From contig NW_020167535.1 in NCBI RefSeq assembly GCF_001641265.1, forward strand, positions 62,001 through 126,000: DNA of 64,000 nucleotides, read 5' to 3'. The DNA comes from Pseudogymnoascus destructans. Its lineage: Eukaryota; Ascomycota; Leotiomycetes; Thelebolales; Thelebolaceae. Below, piece by piece: positions 55,331 to 64,000 of the stretch (the first letter of the stretch is position 1; every line of letters starts with the position of its first letter). The notes under the pieces were generated by a model. That model saw only the letters and a program-made list of their open reading frames with translations, had not been told where the DNA came from and made no database searches. The position numbers and the translations under genes were made by a program.

Positions 55331-56807
55331 AAGAAGTGAAGGGAAGTTGTTTGTTGTTGATGTCGTCGTTTTCAGCAATTGATCTAAGAACATATTAGTC
55401 TCTGACACAAAGGAAACAGGTACAACACACTCTTGTTCATCATCTCGCAGCAGTCGCACTTCACCGTTTCGTCCATAGATATTGGCAGTGTATCTCCACA
55501 ATCACTACAAAATTGGATAGCCATGACTCCTTCGATGTGGTTTCGAGAGCTGAAATGTGAGTTTGTCGACTGATCGATTATTCAAGTGAAGTAGTCGCGT
55601 GATCACGCGTGGATGATCAGGCTCCAGTCATAGATCGACACGATGCGTAGTTGTACAATATGTTGAGGAACGGCGCTAAGTTGAGGTGGGAGCGCAGATA
55701 GAAATCTGCGGAAACTCTTGCAACACTCGGATCGAAACACCTCGAGAGTTTAGTCGAAAGTGTCAACAAAGGCTGGAATAATTCCAAACCTATCACCCAG
55801 ACTCGTCCGCAACCTGACTATGCTGGTTGATTTAGGTGAGAGGCATTCACAGAAGATCAAATCAACAGAATGGAACCTTTCATTGGCAAACTTACAGCCA
55901 CCTCTTACTTTATGGCCACATACTACATGTACTTCCCGTTCCTAACATGTGAGGTCAAATGTGGTGCTGCTGCTCTCGACGTTACAGATTGACAGAATGC
56001 TCATAGCATGACAACAATGGCAGTAGAGGTATAGTCGAACTCTTTAGACTAGTGAAGCGTGAAAAGGAGCTCCACTAGGAAGTCCTCACCTTTTCACTCT
56101 CCCATGACCACCAGACGGTGAGAATCTATGGCCATTATCCTATAATCGATAGAAATAAGACCACTTTCTACCGCCACCTGTAATGATGTACGGTTACGCT
56201 TGTGCTACATCCCACTGAGCCAAAAAGACTACAGTATTCCGGCTCGCCCGGAATATGCGTAACACGCTTTATATACCACATGTACTGTAACGGTGGCACC
56301 CGTTACACCACCCGACTCATGAATTTAGCTTCACCGCGCTAGATGGGAAAGAGAAATGGACTGCATACAAGTTCACAAAAAATGTCTACGATATATGGAT
56401 GTCGACTCACGTTAAAAGAATATGTTCAGTTATTGATGGGTTACCACCCGATTTGGATTTTGAGGTGTTGCAGCAATCTGACCAAGGGGGATCTGGACTT
56501 TCACAGGGGTTGCAAAGCCACCATCTCTCTCGCGAATCAAGTTATGGTGCTGCATCTCGACAGAAGGAAGCTGAAAGCCAGTCAAGCTGTACTCCATCAT
56601 GAGATATCACTCCAGATACTAATATAGATACAGAAATTTGAAGGCCTTGGATTCTCTATTTGGCGCTACAAGTAGAGAGCAGCATATAAGTTAACATTAA
56701 GGCTAATGAAGAAAGTCAATACTAACCTAGATTTTATTAACAACCTGCCATCAACACAGAGACTAGGTAAGTTACTATAGTAATATTTATAGTAATTAGC
56801 TAACATA
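55331..56807. other. Unassigned, partly repeat-like sequence
   Basis: A minus-strand frame (55154-55501) reads protein-like near YGRNGEVRLLRDDEQE, but I do not recognise it. A palindromic 22-mer, TGTAACGG...CCGTTACA, lies near 56286. A plus-strand frame at 56343-56627 contains FTALDGKEKWTAYKFT-like sequence reminiscent of retrotransposon gag but is too short to assign. No intact gene is seen. Confidence 0.4.
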
Positions 56808-58666
56808 ACGTGCATGTATAACGAAAGTGCCAAACAAGCGAAAGTGCCAAAATCATGCGGTGACCAACCCCCCCAACTAAATGTTAAATTCCTCCACAAC
56901 AAAACATGCGCCATAAAAATGATGAAAGCAAATTAGTGCTAGCTATCCAAGCTATGCAAAGCGACCCAAATTTGTGCCTTTGAGTTGCAGCTAGGATCTA
57001 TTCCGTAGACCACCGCAAGCTACGTCACCATTTACAAGGTGTACCTTCACGACGCGATATCCAAGCCAACTTACGGAAATTAAGTAACCTAGAGGAATCA
57101 GTTCTTGTTCAGTATATACTTGACTTAGCTGCTAAAGGGTTCCCTCCTCAGTTGTCTATTGTTGAAGATATGGCAAATCGACTACTTGCAACAGCGACGC
57201 GCCACGCGTCGGGTCACGTTGGGCTTCAAACTTTGTTAAGCGCCATGTAGAGCTCTGGACACGCTTCCAGCGAAAATACGACTACCAGAGGGCTAAGTGC
57301 AAAGATCCAGAAGTCATTCGTGGCTGGTTTGAGCTTGTATGGAACACAATTCTAAAGTATGGCATCAACAATGCAGATATCTACAACTTTGATGAGACTG
57401 GGTTTAAGATGGGCGTCATCTCAAGCGCAACGGTAGTAACGAGCTCAGATGGGCGGGCAAAGGCAAAAAAGGTGCAGCCTGGCAATCGGGAATGGGTTAC
57501 AGTAATCCAAGGCGTTAGTTCTCAAGGTTGGGCAGTGCCGCCATTTGTCATTGTGGCAGGTAAAAACCACCTTGCATCTTGGTATGAGAATAGCGGATTT
57601 CCAGCAGATTGGGTAATCGCTGTTACTGCAAATGGCTGGACTACAAATGAGAGAGGTATGGATTGGATTCAGCATTTTGAGAAGCACACAAAGCCCCGGA
57701 GTGTTGGTGGTTATCGCTTGTTAGTCCTTGATGGTCATGAGAGCCACCACTCAGACAAGTTTGAGGAGTACTGCAAAGAACACAACATTATTACGCTTTG
57801 TATGCCTGCTCACTCTTCCCATATACTCCAACCACTTGATGTTGGCTGTTTTGGCCCATTAAAGAGAGCTTACGGTCAGCAAATTGGAGATATGATGCGG
57901 GCTCATATTATTCACATTACTAAGGATGACTTCTTTCCTGCCTTCCACGCTGCATTTAACATTGCAATGACAGAAAGCAATATTCAGGGAGGGTTCCGAG
58001 GTGCTGGGCTTCTTCCATTTAGCCCTGAGAGTGTAATATCTATACTTGACCTTAGGTTTAAGACGCCAACACCTCCAACCTCTCGCCCAAACACCGCTCA
58101 ACCATGGGTTTCTCAGACACCAAATAACCCAACTGAAGCTGTATCACAGTCTACTTTCATTAAAAACCGAATTGCGCATCATCAAAATAGCTCTCCAACC
58201 TCAATCTATGCAGCTGTTGACCAGTTTACAAAGGGTGCATCGCAAATAATGCATCAATTAGCATTGTTAAAAGCAGAGAACCAAAACCTGCGACAGGCAA
58301 ATGAAGTGCTAAGCAAGCGCCGGAGAGCTAAAAAAACACGACTACAGCAAGGAGGATCACTTAGTCAACAGGTAGCACAGGAGCTACAGGATGAGAGGGA
58401 CATTGTGCAGCAAGTAGAGCAAGAAATAAGGGCAAGTAGTGGTCGGAAGCCAAGGGAAGAAACCCATGCACGTCGCTGTGGCAAGTGTGGTGAGACTGGA
58501 CACAATGCGCGCACTTGTCAGATTGTAATAGACAGGTCTGAGGAAGAGGACTCCGAGTAGTTTTAATTAATTTATATTGTTGTGGTGGATTTATCGCAAT
58601 TCTTATGGGGTAGTCGCGATATTTTGGCACTTTCGCTTGTTTGGCACTTTCGTTATACATGCACGT
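56808..58666 (+). mobile_element. Full-length pogo/Fot1-type transposon with 46-bp inverted repeats
   Basis: The terminal inverted repeats are 56808-56853, beginning ACGTGCATGTATAACGAAAG, and 58621-58666, exact reverse complements over 46 bp. Each repeat contains the doubled submotif CGAAAGTGCCAAA. TA dinucleotides flank both ends (56806-56807 and 58667-58668), matching the TA target duplication of the Tc1/mariner-pogo superfamily. The element is 1859 bp and carries one transposase frame on the plus strand. Confidence 0.93.
56906..58560 (+). pseudogene. Pogo/Fot1-like transposase with C-terminal CCHC knuckle, nearly intact
   Basis: Reading from ATG 56906 (MRHKNDESKLVLAIQAMQSD), a TGA at 56981 breaks the N-terminal HTH. 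The frame then runs through PSRRDIQANLRKLSNLEESVL and MANRLL to a frame shift near 57205. From about 57220 it is open to 58560. The DDE_1 core retains IYNFDETGFKMG, LLVLDGHESHHS and MPAHSSHILQPLDVGCFGPLK. The C-terminus adds a coiled coil and a zinc knuckle, CGKCGETGHNARTC, more typical of retroviral-type gag than of pogo proteins. The TGA is what a CGA-to-TGA transition would give. With only two lesions and perfect ends, this copy decayed recently. Confidence 0.85.
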
Positions 58667-60984
58667 TATACAGTACTTATTATAAGAAGACCCCCCTGCA
58701 CCTCTACTTTACTAAGACACAGATGGCAGTTTGGCAGAACTTTGCATCATGGAGCTTTAATGGCGAACAAGTCTACCTTCCTAGCCCTGCTAACTAGTAC
58801 CTAGATGGCTATGATACTAAGTTCTATGGCTTTTAGTTGGATTCTAATGCACTTGTCACCTTTCGGGCCTAGGAGATGTTAAGAGAAGAGACTAAGCCAG
58901 CTAAGTACAAGTGGATCCTCTCATCTAATGACAGGTTGTTGCTGTTGTCCCTAACTAAGGAATCCGAGGAGCTTCTCTCCTAGTTCTATAATATGTAGAT
59001 TAAGTGCTGCTTTTAGAATATACTAGATAGCCTAATGCACTACTTTCTATACTACAAGCCCTCATTAAAGTAAGTTATATACTTCAGATCATTTTTCATT
59101 ATGTCACATGGTTAATATGGCCTGTATATGGCTAGTATACAGGCTCTGTATCATATTAACTAGTGCTAGTGCGTATTAAGTTGAACCTGTATCATATACA
59201 CACTAGTTACAAAAATGAACCTAGAATTCAGTGTTACAGCGTAGTTGTTCATCAACTGCTATAGGAGGCATCGACCTGTGTTAGAAAACATGTAGTGGAA
59301 AAAAAGCACAGGACGTCATCTGCAACTTGGACAGATACGACGTATGGTACCACAAGCCTGTTAATTGTCGCCGTGTTACTTAGGAGGGATAAGGCCTAGA
59401 ATAGGTTTTCTATCTCTAGACGATATTCGGCCATAGGAAGGATAGCTGAAGGTGGCATGCTACTAAGAGCCATAGTAACACGAATTAAGTCTTCATCTAT
59501 ATATAGTAGCAGCAGCTATAGTAGCAAGTTGAACTAGGGCTGGAATTTAGACTAGGATAACTATGGTAGCAGCAACTTGAATTAGGGCTAGAGCTAGGGC
59601 TTAGATATTAGCTAGAACTGCAACTTGGAGCAGGGCCAGAACTAGGGCTATGGTAACGTCTACAGTGTCGACTAGTGTATTAGATAGTATTATATAAAAA
59701 CACAGAGGTTTCTTGCGTAAGGTTGACTTGACAGAGGAGGCAGGGGATTAAACACAAAGGCTTTCCAAGTAACACGTTACAGTGTAAAGAATACTATATT
59801 GAGTTGAACACGAAGCTCCTATCTAAGGAAATACTATCTACTTATATAGTGGCGTCGTGCCTCATGGGTAATCTGGATAGTTGGCGGATAGCTAGATATT
59901 CAGGATAGTTGGTGGATAGCTCAACTATCCAATATCCACTAGTTTCTGCAACTATCCATTAGCCCCATCACATGGCAGCCTACCCCGCTTGCCCCCTGTG
60001 ACTCACACGTCACGTTACTGTAGCCGTAACATACGCACTATAGATAGGTAGAAGGAAACCCTTGCTACACGCCACGCAACTCTAAACGCAAATACTTTTA
60101 TAGGTGTCTCTACGCCACTTCGCGCACTATGCAGTGTTTATCTAGCATATCATATGGGCATAGGTCAGAGCTCGGGTGTTATGGAGGGACTGTTGTGCAG
60201 GGAGGATTGTATGCAAGTCTATGTAGAGTTCCTGAAATGCAAGAGTCTTGTTAAAGACAGCAACAGCCTAATCATGGCGTTCCTTAAGGGAGAGGGGTAT
60301 TTCACGGCACAGGACACATGCAACCAGATGCTACTCGTGCAATTCATAGAAGACAAATTTGGTATTTGTCTCAAGGGATTGAAAGAGCCTTCAAAAAGCC
60401 TAAGAAAAGGGGTCGGCCAGTAGAGTCACATCAGTAATGCCGCTATCCCATTGAGGACATGAAGATGCATTATTAGGCTGATGCACAAGCAACACCTTTT
60501 ATCACATGTGCCAAGGTGTTCAAGAAGTTTCCTTGGAAGGAGGAACAGGGTATGGGGAAAGTTATGCGACACAATGATACCAGGGATCGATTTGATGTAT
60601 AATAATAGCAATTGTTTCTGAATGACGTCCAGTTTTAACCTGAAACCAATTTGTGCCTGGTGTGCTTCCATACTCTCTTCCGGGGAGAATTTCTCAAGAG
60701 CGTCGATGGGAAGGTTACTGACTAAACCGTTAACTCCATGGCAGGTACATAATGGCACTATTGCTTTGGCTGCGGTTGTATGTTGTGTGCCCCTTGATTT
60801 AAATATCAACTCCCGTGGTGCCACTAGATGCCATATACGTAAATTGCACCTTCTCCTAGATTTCCTCTTAAACATCAGAAGAAGCATCTTAGTATAATAT
60901 AAAATTGTCCATAACACATCGTCACGTGCAACGACGCCCACACTACGAGGCTGACAAGGCTGAGCGGCAGTTAGGCAGCAGGGG
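58667..60984. other. AT-rich RIP-like remnants and promoter region
   Basis: At 58690-59073 a plus-strand frame reads like protein (TKTQMAVWQNFASWSFNGE, SSNDRLLLLSLTKESEELL) but is cut by TAG codons. At about 59505-59660 a Gln/Asn/Gly-type repeat has TAG at Gln-like positions next to surviving CAG codons. The parent genes are unidentified. Frames at 60154-60423 (plus) and 60426-61022 (minus) have no family match I can name. The last few hundred bases are presumably the promoter and leader of the gene at 61309. Confidence 0.45.
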
Positions 60985-61308
60985 TTGAAAATGCGGCGTA
61001 TTCGAGTTAACGAACCAATCACAAGGCCAGGCAGACACCAACGACAACTCCAGGCAGATGCATTTGGGACATCCCTTGGACGTCGTCACCTTGGAGATGT
61101 GAGGGCTGCGCGGTTAGATAGACAGATTAACGACGACCTATATCACCACAGCGTCGCCAAAGACAGTAACGTCAGCTGCAAACATCGATATATCATATAC
61201 AAAGAGCACCTACAACGATTTCAACGATATGGGCACGACTTTATAGAGCACGAACCCCTTCGAATCCACCACCTCGTATCTCTCACAAACCATACCCCGC
61301 AATCTACG

Positions 61309-64000
61309 ATGTCTCTCTTACCATTTACGCTGCCTTTGCAGCGGCGCCTCACAAAGATGTACACGGACACCAAATCATCGCTTGCATTCGTTGCCGACCC
61401 CGCGCGCGCCGAGGACGCCGAATTGAGCAACCTACACCGCAAGCTGCGCATCCAAAAAGACCGTCTCACAACATGGGGTCTACGGTGGAGCGAAGCGAGC
61501 CGTACGGATTCCTCCGTTGGACCTGAAGATGCGGACATTGATGAGGCACTCGCATCGGCGGGCCTGGCTGACGTCGCAGGGAGCGTGATGGCTACGATCA
61601 ATGCAGTGTTGGCGGAGGCTGAGCCACTATGGGCGGCGTCTGGGCGGGCGGAGAAGGCGCCGATGGAGAAAGGCGGCGTAGTGTGGGATAAAGGGCGCTT
61701 TGAGGACCTGGTGCGCGACCTGACGAGCTCGATTGATACGCTTTATGATATCTCGCGGGCGCGGCAGAGTGAATCGCCGAAAAAGGGCAGTAAGATCGAG
61801 ATGGTGGTTGAGGAGGAGAGGGCCTTCGAGAAGACACGGATGGATGCACCGAGGGTGATTGATCCGAGGGAGTTGAAGGGATGGGTGGGCGCAGGCGTTG
61901 CGCTGCAGTCTGATGGTAATAGTTTACCGAAGGTACTGGACATGGGCAAGAGAACCATTCTCTACATGACGAAGCAGGCCCCAATGAGGCCCTGGGCGGC
62001 GGAATCCGAGGAAGTGTGCTTTCCGGTAATGCTCGAGTTTGCCTCATACGACCCTATCTACTCGATAACCGGCATCTCACCATCGATGACCCGCTTCGAG
62101 AAGCTCTTCGCCGGCCTGCAAAGACGGAACGAGGAGGCCGGACGACCGGAGTTCGGCGTCCTGAACCTAATCGGGTACTTCGAAGAAGAAAACTCGCGCT
62201 TCGGTCTCGTGTACGAGCTGCCTGCGCGTTTCCCCACTACGACTCTGTCCAACTCCGTCGTGTCTCGCCCTTTCTACACCCGACTCGCAGACATGCTGCA
62301 GATGCGTGCGCAGGAGCCCCCGCTCGAGGTCCGTTACCGCTTAGCATACAACCTAGCGACGAGTGTCTTCGACCTGCACTCCAAGGGCATTGTGCATGGC
62401 AACCTCGCGGCGTGCAATATCGCCTTCTTCGAGCAGATAAAACCACGCCCGGACGGCGAATGGGTCCACCCTGCCGTGAACGTGCGCCGGCCATATCTTA
62501 CTGCATATGACCTCTTCCCAGAGCCGGGGCGGCCATCCGACGCGGCCAATGCCGCCGAAGTTGCCTGGTACCGCCATGAGCTGGACCCGCGACTGACACC
62601 GCACACACCGCTGACGCCGGAGTCGCGGTCGTTAGACTTATACAGTCTCGCCATGCTGTTGGTGGAAATCGGGCTTTGGACCGTGTCGCGCGATATCCGC
62701 CACGGCGTTGCTGGGATTGGTATTGCACTGGATATCAAGGTTGAGACTGAAGAGGTGAACAAGCAGCTTGCGGCGCGCTGTGGCATGGCGTACCTGCGTG
62801 CAGTACAAGCGTGTTGGGGCGCTGTTGACGATGAGATAAGTGCGGTTACTCGCTCAGATGTGGTTTTGCAGAAAGTTTATGGGAGAGTGTTGAGTTCGTT
62901 TGAGAAGTGTTGTGCTATTGAAGACGAGGAAGATGAGGACATTGGAGACGAGTTAATAGTGAGTGCTGTTCTATCATTGCATGAGATTCTCGCAACTAAC
63001 CCCCCTCTAGACCGGCTCATTGCCGTCAGTTAGTGCCACAGCTGAGATATCCAAGTCCGAAAAATGGTCGTCTCCATCCTCTTCCAGCGTCTCATTACCG
63101 AGACACCCCCTTGGACGGGAGAAGCCACTACCACCACCGCCGCCGCCGCCGAGGCGCCCAAGCAAAGAAGAGCACATGAAAGCGGAGGATATTGAGATAA
63201 ATCAAATGATACAGAGTCTTCATATTAAGCCTAAGCCTATTTCCGAGAAGTCTGCGATCGGTGAGTGGTCTCGGTGTCAGACTTAACGCTCCTTTCTAAT
63301 AAATTGCAGTACAAATCGAAGACCCCACCACCAGTCCTAAGCCACAGTCGAGGAGATTCCCGAGCAACGAGATTATCCAGGAACATCTCGACCGCTGGCA
63401 CAACACATTGATGCCGCAGATTAACCACGCTCTCCGAGGATTCTATCGGAAGTACCCCGAGTCCGTCGAGATTAGTCTCGAGAGCATTGGCGAGACGCCG
63501 CTGAAAGCCAAGCCAACTATGCTCGTCGTCTGCACCAGTGTTGCAAAGGTAAAGAGCATCCTTAAGCGCCACTTCTCCTATGACTCCGCGACCTACGGGT
63601 TGATGGTGTGCCGTGGCAAGGTCATGCGGTCACGCAAGCGTGCGCCAAAACGATCCATGGCACGCGACGAAGATTACGTCGAGCCCAAGAACTCGCATCA
63701 CCAAGAGCGCCCAGTGAATGGAGCATCGATTGGCGCTTTCTCCGAGGGACAGGCTCTAATGCCTGTCTCCTTTGGTGGTTTAGTTATGGTCGACGGCGAG
63801 CCTTTTGGCCTGTCCGTGCACCACATGCTCGATATCCCAAGCGACTCCGACGACGAAGATGACGACTACTCCATCCCCACCATCCAATCTTCCGACATTG
63901 AACCTGGACCCGCCCCACTTACCACCGAGGCTCTCGAAGCCCTAGGCTACGAGCTTTCAGACTGCGATTCCGAGACTTCCTCCATCGCCTCTAGCATATT
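61309..64000 (+). CDS. HeLo-like / pseudokinase multidomain protein (3' end outside window)
   Basis: Partial CDS is join(61309..62958, 63011..63260, 63310..>64000), at least 863 residues, with two GT-AG introns of 52 and 49 bp. The start is MSLLPFTLPLQRRL. The frame is open to 60985, but that upstream part does not look like protein. Residues 1-200 are helical, with the pattern LHRKLRIQKDRLTTWGLRWSE common in fungal HeLo/HeLo-like domains. Residues about 220-530 resemble a protein kinase fold: GYFEEENSRFGLVYELP as hinge, then IVHGNLAACNIAFF, where the catalytic HRD Asp is replaced (HGN, 363-365) and no DFG is visible (YLTAYDLFP instead). After a Pro-rich linker (PPPPPPPRRP), the C-terminal part has a helical segment and 'GASIGAF...VSFGGLVMVDGEPFGLSVHHMLD' plus an acidic tail. 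It is probably catalytically dead and a candidate signalling or cell-death protein (inference). Confidence 0.72.

Noticed and set aside
60426..61022. 198-residue minus-strand frame with Cys-rich segments
   Set aside because: It lies opposite the upstream region of the HeLo-like gene, has no recognisable family and is not flanked by usable splice sites. A decayed transposon cannot be excluded.
60985..61308. N-terminal 108 residues of the long frame starting MKMRRIRVNEP
   Set aside because: The composition is unlike protein and a good start (MSLLPFTLPLQRRL) follows, so this is treated as leader sequence.
1..64000. CRISPR arrays, tRNA and rRNA genes
   Set aside because: No regularly spaced palindromic repeats with unique spacers. 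No sequence with a convincing tRNA B-box and cloverleaf was noticed on either strand, though a covariance search was not possible.

Overview
The window is nuclear DNA of a filamentous ascomycete (Pezizomycotina). The evidence is short GT-AG introns (about 50-100 bp, several with a CTAAC-type branch site), orthologues of typical mould genes (SNX41, tafazzin, a fungal PdxT with an internal insertion, secreted GH7 and GH3 glycosidases), Fot1/pogo and chromodomain Gypsy transposons, and AT-rich repeat remnants whose stop codons fit C-to-T change at CpA, the signature of repeat-induced point mutation (RIP).

Layout. 1-6.1 kb is repeat-rich: an old Gypsy-type LTR holding two nested solo LTRs, another LTR, a broken PIF/Harbinger transposase and minisatellites. 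6.6-24.3 kb is a compact housekeeping block: a conserved unnamed protein with an RVxF motif, a peroxisomal-type mitochondrial-carrier-family protein, a NOSIP-like RING protein, tafazzin, SNX41, PdxT/SNO, a lysophosphatidate acyltransferase and a CBM21 glycogen-targeting PP1 subunit. 24.3-33.7 kb has no recognisable gene but holds several simple repeats and a strong 25-bp hairpin. 33.7-35.1 kb is a GH7 cellobiohydrolase pseudogene.

36-47 kb is a transposon complex: an LTR plus gag on the minus strand, an apparently coding-competent Tigger/pogo transposase on the minus strand, a Gypsy pol on the plus strand, an LTR fragment, and a long pogo/Fot1 transposase whose 3' end runs into a GH3 beta-glucosidase pseudogene. 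47.5-49.2 kb is an intact folylpolyglutamate synthase. 49.3-60.9 kb is a second transposon complex with RIP-like decay. It contains a 5'-truncated Gypsy element with its 3' LTR, an opposite-strand solo LTR inside its integrase, and a full-length pogo element with 46-bp inverted repeats and TA target duplication.

From 61.3 kb to the right edge lies an incomplete gene. Its product looks like an N-terminal helical (HeLo-like) module, then a kinase-like domain with a degenerate HRD motif, then a further C-terminal region. The order resembles animal MLKL and fungal HeLo cell-death executors and is the best candidate here for an unusual system. The membrane-lipid theme (tafazzin, acyltransferase, phosphoinositide-binding sorting nexin) probably reflects chance adjacency rather than a cluster.
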